Shown here: one piece after another, positions 33,070 to 43,061 of the stretch
Layout of the letters: every line of letters begins with the position of its first letter
Numbering within the stretch: position 1 is the stretch's first letter
Assembly: GCF_002001125.1 (NCBI RefSeq)
Contig: NZ_MUNV01000019.1
Location: 26,890 to 90,889 of the forward strand
Origin: Rhodanobacter sp. B04
GTDB lineage: Bacteria > Pseudomonadota > Gammaproteobacteria > Xanthomonadales > Rhodanobacteraceae
DNA length: 64,000 bases
Direction: 5' to 3'
The notes under the pieces: model-generated
The model's database searches: none
What the model was told of the DNA's origin: nothing
What the model saw: only the letters and a program-made list of their open reading frames with translations
Made by a program: the position numbers and the translations under genes

Positions 33070-35268
33070 ATGACCAACCAAATCCAATCCGTCCGGGGCC
33101 GTGTCATGCGCCATGCAAGCCGTTACATGATGATGGGCCTGTTGCTCGCCGCGGCTACCTGGGCCAACGATGCGATGGCGGCCAGTACCACGCTGAAGAA
33201 CATCACCTACGACACTTTGCCCGGTGGCAAAGTACAGCTGCATATGGACTTCGGCAGCGGTCCGGTGCCACAACCGAAGATATTCACCACGGGTAACCCC
33301 CCGCGCATCGCGATCGATTTCGCGGATACCGACAACGCGGCGGCACGCCATCTGGATATCGGCCAGGGTTCGACTTCCGGCGTCTCTGCGGTCGCGGCCG
33401 GCGGCCGTACCCGTGTCGTGGTCGAGTTGATGCGCGAGTCGAGCTATCGCTCCAACGTCGAAGGCAACAGCCTCGTGCTGACCATCAACAACGGTAGCGC
33501 GGATCAGTCCGTGACGACTGCCGCGACTGTCGATCCGAGCAAGGCACTGCCGTCGGCATCGAATGGCCCGGCGATCTCCAATATAGACTTCCGCCGCGGC
33601 CCGAATGGCGAAGGCCGGGTGCTGATCAGCTTCAGTGGCAGCGGTGCAAATGCCGAAATGACCCGCAAGGGGGACAACGTGCTGGTCACGATCGACCACG
33701 CGAACCTGCCGGCCAACCTGGCGCAGCGCCTCGATACATTGGATTTCGCCACACCGGTGCAGTCGATCACCACCCATGCGGGCCTGGGCGGCGGCGCACG
33801 CCTGGAAATCTCGGTCAAGGGGAATGTCGACACCTCGGCCTACCAGACGGCAGATCAATACGTAGTCGAAGTGGCACCCAAGAAAATTGACGCGAAGAGT
33901 GCCCAGCTGACCAAGGCCGGTCAGGAGCCAAGCTACAGCGGCAAGCGCGTCACGTTCAATTTCCAGGATATTCCTGTGCGTTCGGCCCTGCAGCTGATTG
34001 CCGATGTGTCGGGACTGAACCTGGTCGCTTCGGACAGCGTCGGTGGCAGTGTCACCTTGCGGTTGGTCAACGTGCCTTGGGATCAGGCGCTGGACGTGAT
34101 CCTGCGTGCCAAGACCCTCGACAAGCGCCGTAACGGCAACGTGGTCTGGGTGGCTCCACAGCAGGAGCTGGCCAAGTACGAGCAGGATATCGCGGATGCC
34201 AAGCTGAAGGCCCAGGATACGGCAGAGCTGGAAACAGCGTATGTGCCGATCAGCTACGGCAAGGCGCAGGACATTGCCAAACTGCTGACTACCGGTAGCC
34301 TGCAAGGTCAAGGTGGCGGTACCAGTGCCAATGCTCCTCGCGGCTTCCTTTCGCCACGTGGCAGTGCCTCGTTCGACATCCGTACCAATACGCTGCTGTT
34401 GAACGACACCCCGGACAAGATCAAACAGCTGCGCGACCTGATTGCGGTGCTGGACAAGCCGGTGCAGCAGGTGCTGATCGAGTCGCGCATCGTGGTCGCC
34501 ACGGACGACTTCACCCGCGAGCTAGGTGCCAAGTTCGGTGTCAGCGGCCAGCACGTGAATCCCAGCGGCCAGGTGCTGCAGGTCGGCAATGCCCTAGGCG
34601 GTTCGATTGGGAGCAATGCCGCATCTACGACCGGTACCACCACGCTGGGCTCCGGTGGCCTCAATGTGAACCTGCCCTCGCAGACCCAGGGCGGCAGTTT
34701 CGGGCTGGCCATTCTCGGCGCCAACTACGCGATCGATCTGGAGCTTTCCGCAGCACAGACCGAAGGCCGCAGTGAGGTGATTTCCAGCCCGCGCGTGATC
34801 ACGGCGAACCAGCAGGAAGCGGTGATCCGTCAGGGCCAGGAAATCGGCTACGTCACTTACCAGAACAGCACCGGCAGTGCGGCAGGCAGCGGTACCGCCA
34901 CGGTGGCCTTCAAGGATGCCGTGCTGGAACTGAGGGTGACCCCGACGATCACCGCCGATAATCGTGTCTATCTGACCATCAATGTGACCAAGGATGCGCT
35001 GGCCGGCTATATCACCGTGCCCGGCAGTGGCCAGGTACCGACCATCGATACCCGCTCGATCAATACGTCGGTGCTGGTGGACAATGGGCAGACCGTGGTG
35101 CTTGGCGGCATCTACGAAGTCAACAAGACCAATACGGTCACCAAGGTACCGGGTCTTGGCGATATCCCTGGCCTCGGGGCGCTGTTCCGCGACACGGTAC
35201 GTGGTGTCACCAAGGCCGAGTTGCTGATCTTCGTGACGCCGCGCATCCTGAGCGATACGCTGCAATAA
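33070..35268 (+). CDS. pilQ: PilQ, outer-membrane type IV pilus secretin
   Basis: 732 residues. Signal peptide with a late hydrophobic core (cut near MAAS), two AMIN domains (about 40-150 and 170-270) for peptidoglycan contact, an STN/N0 domain (VTFNFQDIPVRSALQLIADVS), an N1 domain, and the secretin domain (YVTYQNSTG, then VPGLGDIPGLGALFRD). It forms the gated channel for the pilus. ATG 33070 lies 20 bp after pilP; the larger open frame upstream overlaps pilP and is rejected. Confidence 0.96.
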   Translation: MTNQIQSVRGRVMRHASRYMMMGLLLAAATWANDAMAASTTLKNITYDTLPGGKVQLHMDFGSGPVPQPKIFTTGNPPRIAIDFADTDNAAARHLDIGQGSTSGVSAVAAGGRTRVVVELMRESSYRSNVEGNSLVLTINNGSADQSVTTAATVDPSKALPSASNGPAISNIDFRRGPNGEGRVLISFSGSGANAEMTRKGDNVLVTIDHANLPANLAQRLDTLDFATPVQSITTHAGLGGGARLEISVKGNVDTSAYQTADQYVVEVAPKKIDAKSAQLTKAGQEPSYSGKRVTFNFQDIPVRSALQLIADVSGLNLVASDSVGGSVTLRLVNVPWDQALDVILRAKTLDKRRNGNVVWVAPQQELAKYEQDIADAKLKAQDTAELETAYVPISYGKAQDIAKLLTTGSLQGQGGGTSANAPRGFLSPRGSASFDIRTNTLLLNDTPDKIKQLRDLIAVLDKPVQQVLIESRIVVATDDFTRELGAKFGVSGQHVNPSGQVLQVGNALGGSIGSNAASTTGTTTLGSGGLNVNLPSQTQGGSFGLAILGANYAIDLELSAAQTEGRSEVISSPRVITANQQEAVIRQGQEIGYVTYQNSTGSAAGSGTATVAFKDAVLELRVTPTITADNRVYLTINVTKDALAGYITVPGSGQVPTIDTRSINTSVLVDNGQTVVLGGIYEVNKTNTVTKVPGLGDIPGLGALFRDTVRGVTKAELLIFVTPRILSDTLQ

Positions 35269-35288
35269 AATCCGCGATTGTCGGTCAA

Positions 35289-35316
35289 AGAGGCGGCTTC
35301 GGCCGCCTCTTTTTTT
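35289..35316 (+). terminator. Terminator after pilQ
   Basis: AGAGGCGGC-ttcg-GCCGCCTCT followed by a run of T residues; ends the pil operon. Confidence 0.93.
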
Positions 35317-35447
35317 ATGCAGCGCAGACGGCGCTTATGGGCTGGTTAAACTTCCGGCGCCGGTTATGGTCTGTAGCACGCCAGCGGATCCTGCATCCGG
35401 GCGCCTTGCCGCCCCCGATCCGCCCACGCCTACGTTGGAAGCAGCTG

Positions 35448-36443
35448 ATGGACATGCCCGAAATCCCTACCCAGAACCGTTTGAACGATGTCTTCGCGCG
35501 CCTGCGCGACGAGTTGCAGACTTGCGTCATCGGTCAGCCGCACCTGATCGACTGCCTGTTGGTCGCCCTCCTGGCGGACGGTCACTTGCTGGTCGAGGGA
35601 GCGCCAGGCCTGGCCAAGACCACGGCGGTTAAGGCGCTGGCGGTGCGGATCAAGGCGGATTTCCACCGCGTGCAATTCACGCCGGACCTGTTGCCGGCGG
35701 ATCTCACGGGAACGGACGTGTTCCGTCCGCAGTCCGGCAGCTTCGAGTTCGAACGTGGCCCGCTGTTCCACAACATCGTGCTGGCCGACGAGATCAACCG
35801 CGCGCCGGCGAAAGTGCAATCGGCCTTGCTGGAAGCCATGGCCGAGCGGCAGATCACGGTGGGGCGCAGTACCTGGCAACTGCCTGAGTTGTTCATGGTG
35901 ATGGCTACACAGAACCCGATCGAGCAGGAAGGCACGTTCACGCTGCCCGAGGCCCAGCTCGACCGTTTCCTGATGCATGTGACGATCGGCTACCCGGATG
36001 CGGTTGCCGAATTGGCGATACTCAAGCTGGCGCGTGAACAGGCCAGCCGTCGGGCGCATCCAATGACTGCGCCAGCAGCCTTGCTGACTCAGGCGGATGT
36101 GTTTGCCGCGCGCGATGCGGCGATGGCCGTCCACATGGCACCCGCGTTGGAGGAATACCTGACCCAGTTGGTGCTGGCCACCCGCGATGCGGGCCGTTAT
36201 GGTTCTGAACTGAAGCGCTGGATCGCCTGGGGCGGCAGTCCGCGCGCCACCATCGCGCTGGATCGCTGTTCGCGTGCGCAAGCGTGGCTGGCTGGCCGCG
36301 ATTACGTATTGCCCGAGGACGTGCATGCCATCGTCCACGAAGTACTGCGTCACCGGGTGCTGCTCAGCTATGAGGCGGAAGCCGAAGGCGTGCGGCCGGA
36401 TCAGGTGATCGATCGCCTGCTGGATCTCGTGCCGCTGCCGTGA
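35448..36443 (+). CDS. MoxR-family AAA ATPase
   Basis: 331 residues from ATG 35448. AAA+ motifs: EGAPGLAKTTAVKAL (Walker A), NIVLADEINRAPAKVQSALLEAM (Walker B and MoxR signature), MATQNPIEQEGTFTLPEAQLDRFL (sensor 1). MoxR proteins act as chaperones with VWA proteins; this gene opens a tight six-gene operon with DUF58 and Bat-type genes. Overlaps the next gene by four bases. Confidence 0.94.
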   Translation: MDMPEIPTQNRLNDVFARLRDELQTCVIGQPHLIDCLLVALLADGHLLVEGAPGLAKTTAVKALAVRIKADFHRVQFTPDLLPADLTGTDVFRPQSGSFEFERGPLFHNIVLADEINRAPAKVQSALLEAMAERQITVGRSTWQLPELFMVMATQNPIEQEGTFTLPEAQLDRFLMHVTIGYPDAVAELAILKLAREQASRRAHPMTAPAALLTQADVFAARDAAMAVHMAPALEEYLTQLVLATRDAGRYGSELKRWIAWGGSPRATIALDRCSRAQAWLAGRDYVLPEDVHAIVHEVLRHRVLLSYEAEAEGVRPDQVIDRLLDLVPLP

Positions 36444-37375
36444 ACGCTGTCGTGCAGACACGGGTGGATGGCAATGGCAGTAGCCAGGTGTCGCTGGCTG
36501 AACTGATCGCACTGCGTGCGCGGGTGGTGCGTGTCCGCATGGCGCCGCTGTCCAGCCGGGCGGCACGTAGCGGTCAGCAGTCCAGCCGTCTTTATGGCCG
36601 CGGCATGGATTACGCCGAGTCGCGCGTCTACCAGGCCGGTGACGATATCCGTCGGCTCGACTGGAGGCTCACCGCGCGCAGCGGCAAGCTGCACACCAAG
36701 CTGTTCCAGGAGGACCGCGAAGGCTGTCTGCTGATCCTGCTCGATACCCACGCGAGCATGCGTTTTGGCACGAAGGTGCGCTTCAAGTCCGTGCAGGCGG
36801 CGCGTGTTGCGGCATGTGCCGCCTGGTGTGCGGTACATGCCGGCGAACGGGTTGGCATGATGGCGTTTGGTCACGCAGAACAATTGCTGCGCCCGCAGGC
36901 TGGCCCGCGGGGCGCGCTGGCGGTATGCGGTGCGCTGGCCGAGTGGGATGCGTTGCCGGCATGGGACAGGGCCGAATCACTGGCTGATGCATTGACCCGT
37001 GCCGGTCGCGTGCTGCACGGCGCGAGCCGGGTACTGTTGATCAGCGATGGCTTCAGCAGCGACACATCGGCGCGGCAGCAGCTGCTCGACCTGACGCGTC
37101 ACGCCGGTGTCAGCGTGCTCGTCGTCGCCGATGCGCTGGAACTCGCGCTGGCCCCGCCGGGACGTTACCCACTGGACCATGCCGGCGAGCGCAGTGAAGT
37201 GGTCTTGCAGTCCGAACGCCAGCGCCGTGATTTTCAGCGCGTACTTGGCGCAGGTTCGTCGCGGCTGGGCGACATGGCGAAATCGTTGAATCTGCGTTGG
37301 CGCTGCATCGATACCGTGGCCGATCCGCTGGAAGCCATCACCGGCCTGCTCGGTGCCGCAAGGCCGGCACGATGA
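36440..37375 (+). CDS. DUF58 protein of the MoxR-Bat operon
   Basis: 311 residues, GTG 36440. It contains the DUF58 core: GRGMDYAESRVYQAGDDIRRLDWRLTAR followed by LLILLDTHASM, a VWA-like strand. No transmembrane segment is evident, unlike some longer DUF58 proteins. It is probably a client or partner of the upstream MoxR ATPase. Overlaps the next gene by ATGA. Confidence 0.9.
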   Translation: MNAVVQTRVDGNGSSQVSLAELIALRARVVRVRMAPLSSRAARSGQQSSRLYGRGMDYAESRVYQAGDDIRRLDWRLTARSGKLHTKLFQEDREGCLLILLDTHASMRFGTKVRFKSVQAARVAACAAWCAVHAGERVGMMAFGHAEQLLRPQAGPRGALAVCGALAEWDALPAWDRAESLADALTRAGRVLHGASRVLLISDGFSSDTSARQQLLDLTRHAGVSVLVVADALELALAPPGRYPLDHAGERSEVVLQSERQRRDFQRVLGAGSSRLGDMAKSLNLRWRCIDTVADPLEAITGLLGAARPAR

Positions 37376-37908
37376 ACATATTGCCGACCCCGTCAAGCGT
37401 TGCCGCCGCGCCCGCAGGTCCAAGCCTGCGCGACATCCACCTGCCGCCTGAACCTTCGTTGTGGCCGCCGGCGCCGGGATGGTGGATGCTGGCGGGGTTG
37501 TCGCTGCTGGCATTGCTGCTGGGCATGTGGCTGTGGCGGCGGCATCGTCACGTGGTCCGGCAGCACAACCAGGTACTGCTCGAACTCGAACATCTCGCGC
37601 AGCAGCATCTGCAGGATGGCAGCCCCGCCATGCTGGCCAGCGGGCTGCATCAACTGCTGCGGCGCGTGGCGCGCCGACACGACGCCGCGGCCGCGCAGCA
37701 GCGCGGCGAAGCGTGGCGGCAGACGCTAGCGCGGGTGCCCGTCGATGCGGTCACGCTGGATCGGTTGCTGACGCTGGAGCAGGCGATCTATCGCCCGTCG
37801 TCGTCATTCGATCACGCCGCCACCGTGGCCGCGGTGCGGCAATGGCTGCAGCTGGCGTTGCAATCGTCAGCCTGGAAGCCTGTCGAGGTGGAGCGTAGCC
37901 GTGCCTGA
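37372..37908 (+). CDS. DUF4381 membrane protein
   Basis: 178 residues. A Pro-rich N terminus (LRDIHLPPEPSLWPPAPGWW), one transmembrane segment (about 39-58) and a basic helical cytoplasmic domain fit the DUF4381 family found between DUF58 and BatA in these operons. Overlaps BatA by eight bases. The molecular role is unknown. Confidence 0.85.
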   Translation: MNILPTPSSVAAAPAGPSLRDIHLPPEPSLWPPAPGWWMLAGLSLLALLLGMWLWRRHRHVVRQHNQVLLELEHLAQQHLQDGSPAMLASGLHQLLRRVARRHDAAAAQQRGEAWRQTLARVPVDAVTLDRLLTLEQAIYRPSSSFDHAATVAAVRQWLQLALQSSAWKPVEVERSRA

Positions 37909-38887
37909 GTTTGCGTGGCCATGGGTGATCGTGCTGCTGCCGCTGCCGTGGCTGCTGCGCCGCTGGCTGCGGCCAGCGGCGCCGGGACAGGCCCTGCATC
38001 TGCCGCAGCCGGGATGGCGACTGACCGTGATGAGCGGACGGGCCTCACATGGCATCGTGCCGTGGCTGCTGGCCCTGGCCTGGTTGTGTGTGCTGGCAGC
38101 CGCGGCGCGTCCGCAACGCATCGGGCCGCCGCAGGCGCAACAGCGCAGCGGCCGCGCCGTGATGCTGGCGGTGGACCTGTCCGGCAGCATGCGTACCGAG
38201 GACATGGAATTGGCGGGACAGGCGACCAGTCGGTTCGGCGCGGTCGAGGCGATCGCGGGCGACTTCATCAATCGACGCAGCGGCGACGAGATGGGGCTGG
38301 TCCTGTTCGGCAGCCAGGCTTTCCTGGTCACGCCGCTGACCTATGATTTGTCTGCCGTACGCGCGCAGTTGCAAGGTGCGGTGGTGGGCCTGGCAGGTAC
38401 CGAGACGGCGATCGGGGATGCAATTGCCGTAGCCGTGAAGCGGCTGTCGGCCTTGCCCGAACAGGCTCGCGTGCTGGTGCTGCTTACCGACGGCGTCAAC
38501 AATGCCGGCAGCATTTCACCGCGCGAGGCCGCGCGTGCAGCCAAGGCGTCCGGGGTGCGCATCTACACCATCGGCATCGGCGCCACGCAGATGCGTGTGC
38601 CGGGGTTTTTCGGCAGCCAGCTGATCAATCCCTCGGCGGACCTGGATGCGGACATGCTCACCACGATCGCCAGGGAAACCGGGGGCCAGTTCTTCCGTGC
38701 CACCGACGGCCGCGAGCTGGCCGATGCCTACCGTGCCATCGATGCGCTGGAGCCGATGCCGCAGCATGGTCCGACCTTGCGGCCGCGGCATGAGCTGTTC
38801 CGCTGGCCGTTGCTGGCCGCGGTCGTGCTGTTGCTGCTGGTGCTGCTGCCGCGGCGATTTACGCGTGCGTCGGAGCAGTCGGCATGA
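37901..38887 (+). CDS. BatA-like VWA-domain membrane protein
   Basis: 328 residues, GTG 37901. Transmembrane segments at both ends flank a VWA domain with an intact MIDAS: DLSGS (about residues 89-93), Thr in GTETAIGD and a later Asp in LLTDGVNNA. It should bind a divalent metal and a protein ligand in the periplasm. Bat proteins are linked to stress tolerance in Bacteroides and Leptospira; the role here is inferred. Confidence 0.9.
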   Translation: MPEFAWPWVIVLLPLPWLLRRWLRPAAPGQALHLPQPGWRLTVMSGRASHGIVPWLLALAWLCVLAAAARPQRIGPPQAQQRSGRAVMLAVDLSGSMRTEDMELAGQATSRFGAVEAIAGDFINRRSGDEMGLVLFGSQAFLVTPLTYDLSAVRAQLQGAVVGLAGTETAIGDAIAVAVKRLSALPEQARVLVLLTDGVNNAGSISPREAARAAKASGVRIYTIGIGATQMRVPGFFGSQLINPSADLDADMLTTIARETGGQFFRATDGRELADAYRAIDALEPMPQHGPTLRPRHELFRWPLLAAVVLLLLVLLPRRFTRASEQSA

Positions 38888-40782
38888 GCGCGTTGTTGCA
38901 ACAATTCCATTTCCTGCATCCGTGGTGGCTGCTCGCGTTGATGCCGTTGCCGTTGCCGCTGCTGGGCTGGCTCGGCGTGGGGCGCGATGTGGCCCAGCGA
39001 GAGCTGCTGCGACTGGTCGACGCCGAGCTGTTGCCGCATCTATTGCGTGGTCGCGCCGTCAACCGCAGTCTGCCGTTGTGGCTGTTTGTGTTGGGCTGGA
39101 CGCTGTGCGCGCTGGCGCTGGCGGGCCCGAGCTGGAACCGCGTCACGCAACCGCTATATGCAAGTCGTGCAGCGCAGGTCGTGGCGATTTCACTGTCGCA
39201 GCACATGCTGGCACGCGACATGGCGCCGAGCCGGCTCGACCGCGCGCGCTACAAGGCGCACGACTTGCTGGCAAGCAATCGCGATGGGCTGAATGCGCTG
39301 ATCGGCTATGCCGGTGAGGCGTTCGTGGTGGCGCCGCTGACCTCCGATGCGAGCAGCCTCGATGACCTGCTCGACGCGATGGCACCGGACACGATGCCGC
39401 TGGACGGCAACAATGCCGCACAGGCAATCGAGCGTGGCGCGGCGTTGATCCACGATGCCAACGCGGGCGGTGGCTTGCTGGTGCTGATCACCGACCAGGC
39501 AGACGCGGCAGCGGATGCTGCGGCACGCAAGGCGAGCGTAGCCGGCGTGCAGGTCTCGGTACTCGGCATCGGTACGCCGCAAGGTGGTCCGGTGCCGTTG
39601 GCCGATGGCGGCTTTCTGCGTGACGCACAGGGACAGGTGGCGCTGGCGCGGCGGGACGATGCCGCCCTCGCCGCCTTGGCCGCCGCGGGCGGTGGCCGTT
39701 ATGTGCCGATGCGCGCGGACCATGCCGACATCGATGCCCTGCATGCACAGCTGCGCGCCGGACCGGCCGCGGTGGCCAGCGGGCAGAGCGGTGACGAGTG
39801 GCAGGATCGCGGCCCGTGGCTGCTGTTGCCGCTGTTGCCGATCGTGGCGCTGACATTTCGCCGTGGCTGGTTGCTGCTGTTGCCGCTGGTGCTGTTGCCG
39901 TTGCTGCCGGCGACGGCCGAGGCGACGACCTGGCAGGACCTGTGGCAGCGCCCCGACCAGCAGGCTGCAAAGGCACTGCACGATGGCGATGCGAAGCAGG
40001 CACAACAGCTTGCCCGCGATCCGGCATGGCGGGGAGCGGCCGCGTATCGCGCCAGTGATTACGCCACCGCGGCGCAGGCCTTGCAGCAGGCGCCAGGCAG
40101 CGATGCGGCCTACAACCTCGGCAATGCCCTGGCCAGACAGGGTCAATACCAGCAGGCCATCGATGCCTATGGGCATGCCTTGAAGCTCGATCCGGCCAAC
40201 GCCGACGCCAAGGCGAATCGCCAGGCCGTCGAGGACTGGCTGCACAAGCAGCAACAGCAACAGAAGAACGAGCAGAAGCCGCAGGACCAGAACGACGGCA
40301 AGGGTCAGTCTGCGTCCGCTGCACAGGGCAAGGACAAAAAGAAGGACGCTTCAACAGCGCAGGAGCAGAAGCCAAACCAGGATCCCGGCAAGCCCTCCGA
40401 CCAGGCGGGTCATGGCGAGCAATCGCAGTCCCAGGACCAGCAGGACAAGGATGCTTCGGCCAAGGATAAGCCAGGCGACAAGCCTGCACCGCAGACACCC
40501 CAACAGCAGGCTGAGCAGAAAGCACATGCCGAGCAGGTGCAGAAAGCCCTGCAGCAACAGATGGACCAGGCGCTGGCTGGACAGGCCAAGGATCGGCAGG
40601 ACAAGGCAGCCCATCAGCTCGGCACGATATCCAAGGACGATCCGCAATCGAAGCTGCCGGCCGACCTGCGCCAGGCCTTGCAGCGAGTACAGGACGATCC
40701 CGGCGCGCTACTGCGCCGCAAATTCGAACTGGAGTATCTGCAACGCCATGGTGGCGCACCGCAAGAGGACGATCAGCCGTGA
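38884..40782 (+). CDS. BatB-like VWA protein fused to TPR and Gln-rich tail
   Basis: 632 residues. Two N-terminal membrane segments, a VWA domain (about 85-300), two further hydrophobic segments, a short TPR (DAAYNLGNALARQGQYQQAIDAYGHAL split over two helices) and a long Gln/Lys/Asp-rich tail; it combines BatB and BatC functions. The metal site is altered: the expected DxSxS reads SLSQH in VVAISLSQHM, so both the Asp and the last Ser are lost, in contrast with the intact BatA upstream. Confidence 0.88.
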   Translation: MSALLQQFHFLHPWWLLALMPLPLPLLGWLGVGRDVAQRELLRLVDAELLPHLLRGRAVNRSLPLWLFVLGWTLCALALAGPSWNRVTQPLYASRAAQVVAISLSQHMLARDMAPSRLDRARYKAHDLLASNRDGLNALIGYAGEAFVVAPLTSDASSLDDLLDAMAPDTMPLDGNNAAQAIERGAALIHDANAGGGLLVLITDQADAAADAAARKASVAGVQVSVLGIGTPQGGPVPLADGGFLRDAQGQVALARRDDAALAALAAAGGGRYVPMRADHADIDALHAQLRAGPAAVASGQSGDEWQDRGPWLLLPLLPIVALTFRRGWLLLLPLVLLPLLPATAEATTWQDLWQRPDQQAAKALHDGDAKQAQQLARDPAWRGAAAYRASDYATAAQALQQAPGSDAAYNLGNALARQGQYQQAIDAYGHALKLDPANADAKANRQAVEDWLHKQQQQQKNEQKPQDQNDGKGQSASAAQGKDKKKDASTAQEQKPNQDPGKPSDQAGHGEQSQSQDQQDKDASAKDKPGDKPAPQTPQQQAEQKAHAEQVQKALQQQMDQALAGQAKDRQDKAAHQLGTISKDDPQSKLPADLRQALQRVQDDPGALLRRKFELEYLQRHGGAPQEDDQP

Positions 40783-42485
40783 TGTTCCGACGATTCATTG
40801 CTGGGTGGCTGTTGGCGCTGTTGCTGGTCCCGTCGCTCGGCCATGCCGCCGATGTAACGGCGAGCCTCGATCGCAACAGCATGCAGCTGGGCGAGACGGT
40901 GACGTTGAACCTGCGTGTCAACGGCGACATGGGCAGCGTCGCTACCCCCGATCTGCGTGCCCTGGGCCAGGACTTCGACATACTCGGCAGTTCGCAGAGC
41001 AGCAGCCTCAGCGTCATCAATGGCAAGGCGACTTCCTCGACGACGTTCGGCATCGCGCTGCGGCCGAAACATGCCGGCACCCTGCAGATTCCGGCGCTGA
41101 GCGTGGCGGGCAGCCAGACTGCACCGCTGCAGCTGCAGGTGAATGAACCTGACCCGGCCTCGCTTGCAGCAACACACAAGGATGTTTTCATGGAGGCGCA
41201 GGTCGAGCCTGCGCACGGTTATGTCGGGCAGCAGCTGAGTTACGTGCTGCGGCTGTACTACACCAACATGATCAATGGCGATGCGCCTGCCGCGCCGCAA
41301 GTCGATGGCGCGCAGGTCAGCCCGTTTGGCAATGGCCTGAACTACGACACCGAACGCGGCGGTCGTACCTACCACGTGCTGGAGCAGCGCTATGCGCTGA
41401 TCCCGCAACGCGCCGGCCACATCGAGATTCCCGCCGTGACTTTCCAGGGCGGTGCGGTGGATCCGAACGACCCCAACAGTTTCTTCGGCGCCAGTATCCC
41501 GGTTTCGGCCAGTGCCCCGGCGCTTTCCATCGATGTCCAAGCGGCGCCCGCCGACTGGGGCAAGAATGCATGGCTGCCGGCGCGTCAGTTGAGCCTGAGC
41601 ATGGATGGCTGGCCAAAAGCGGCGGACTCGCCGCGGGTCGGCCAGCCGTTGAACCTCACCATGGATTTGCAGGCGACTGGCCTGTCCTACGAGGCATTGC
41701 CAGCATTGAGCCTGCCGCCACTGGATGGTGCCACGGTGTATCCGGACAAGCCGGCCAGCGGCAATCACAACGATGGCCAATGGATCGTCGGCTGGCGGCA
41801 GCAGGCGTTCGCCGTGGTGCCGGAGCGTGCCGGTACGCTCACCATTCCTGCCACCACGCTGAAATGGTGGAACGTGCTGACCGACCGCATGGAAGAGGCC
41901 AAGGTTCCGTCGCGCAGCATCACGATCCTGCCGGCCGCCGGTGCACCGGCAACGCCATCTTCGGCCTCGCCCGCCGTAGCACCGCCGGTGCGTGCCGATG
42001 TGCTTGCGGGGTCGCCAACCAAGGTCACCGCGGCTGCGCCAGCCATGCCATGGCGCGGGATCGCCCTGGCCAGTCTCGGCTTGTGGATGCTGAGTGTGCT
42101 GGCCTGGTGGCTGTGGCGGCGCCGGCCTGCGGCTGTTGCGAGTATCGCACCGACGGCACACACGTCTGCGCATCAAGCCCGGCTTGCTTTCCTCGCGGCG
42201 GCGCGAGGCAGCGACAGCGCCGCACAGGTACGCACCCTGCTGGGCTGGGCACGTGCCGAACGGCCGGCGATCCAGCATCTGGGTGAACTGGCGGCTGCGC
42301 TGGGCGATCCCGCACAGCGCGCAGCGATCGTCAGCCTGCAGCAGCGCCATTACGCCGATGCGCCGCTATCGGGACACGAGGCGTCATTGGCCGAGGCGTT
42401 CAAGCCGGGCCTGGCATGGCGTGTCGCCGAGGCGAACGACGAAAATCCGGATCTGCCGCCGTTGTATCCGTTCAAACTGCATTGA
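40779..42485 (+). CDS. BatD-like membrane protein
   Basis: 568 residues: signal peptide (HAADVTASLDRN after the cut), several immunoglobulin-like beta domains typical of BatD (LGETVTLNLRVNGD, YVGQQLSYVLRLYY), one transmembrane helix (about 425-445) and a cytoplasmic helical tail. Last gene of the MoxR-Bat operon. Its end overlaps the convergent macro-domain gene by 14 bp. Confidence 0.88.
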   Translation: MMFRRFIAGWLLALLLVPSLGHAADVTASLDRNSMQLGETVTLNLRVNGDMGSVATPDLRALGQDFDILGSSQSSSLSVINGKATSSTTFGIALRPKHAGTLQIPALSVAGSQTAPLQLQVNEPDPASLAATHKDVFMEAQVEPAHGYVGQQLSYVLRLYYTNMINGDAPAAPQVDGAQVSPFGNGLNYDTERGGRTYHVLEQRYALIPQRAGHIEIPAVTFQGGAVDPNDPNSFFGASIPVSASAPALSIDVQAAPADWGKNAWLPARQLSLSMDGWPKAADSPRVGQPLNLTMDLQATGLSYEALPALSLPPLDGATVYPDKPASGNHNDGQWIVGWRQQAFAVVPERAGTLTIPATTLKWWNVLTDRMEEAKVPSRSITILPAAGAPATPSSASPAVAPPVRADVLAGSPTKVTAAAPAMPWRGIALASLGLWMLSVLAWWLWRRRPAAVASIAPTAHTSAHQARLAFLAAARGSDSAAQVRTLLGWARAERPAIQHLGELAAALGDPAQRAAIVSLQQRHYADAPLSGHEASLAEAFKPGLAWRVAEANDENPDLPPLYPFKLH

Positions 42486-42993
42486 GCGCCTGCCGGAATA
42501 TCGCGCGCATGGCGTCGCTGAAGCAGCACAGGGTGACCTGGATGCGGGTATCGCCGGCCAGTTCGTCGTGCAAGGTGCGTACCGCAATCGCGGCGGCCTG
42601 TGCGGGCGGATAGCCGTATACACCGCAGCTGATGGCCGGGAAGGCGATCGTTTGCCATTCGTGTTCGCGCAGCAGGCGCACGGCGTTGCGGTAGCAGTTC
42701 GCCAGCAACAGGGGTTCACCGTGATGGCCGTCGTGCCAGATCGGTCCGACCGTATGGATCACATGATGCGCGGGCAGCGCGAAGCCGGCGGTGAGGCGCA
42801 CTTCGCCGGCCGGGCAGCGCACGCCCGGTGCGGACTCGGGCAGGGCGCGGCAGGCATGCAGAAGTGCTGGTCCGGCGGCCCGGTGAATTGCGCCATCCAC
42901 GCCGCCACCGCCGAGCAGGCCCGGGTTGGCCGCATTGACGATGACGTCCACATGCAGTTCGGTGATGTCTGCGGTTGCTGTCTTTATGGGCAT
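42472..42993 (-). CDS. Macro-domain protein, O-acetyl-ADP-ribose deacetylase type
   Basis: 173 residues from ATG 42993. The ADP-ribose site is plain: VIVNAANPGLLGGGGVDGAI and FPAISCGVYGYP. MacroD-type proteins remove ADP-ribose esters or deacetylate O-acetyl-ADP-ribose. A longer frame begins at 43044 but overlaps the marR leader. Divergent from marR and convergent with batD. Confidence 0.93.
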   Translation of the reverse strand: MPIKTATADITELHVDVIVNAANPGLLGGGGVDGAIHRAAGPALLHACRALPESAPGVRCPAGEVRLTAGFALPAHHVIHTVGPIWHDGHHGEPLLLANCYRNAVRLLREHEWQTIAFPAISCGVYGYPPAQAAAIAVRTLHDELAGDTRIQVTLCCFSDAMRAIFRQALNAV

Positions 42994-43061
42994 GGCTTCG
43001 ATGGTGGCGGCGCCGTATGCTTCCAGACGGCGTCCGATATGCAACGAGGTTTCAACCGGCC

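Noticed and set aside
39488..41191. A 567-codon minus-strand frame over the BatB- and BatD-like genes
   Set aside because: Pro/Arg/Ala-rich antisense shadow without domains.
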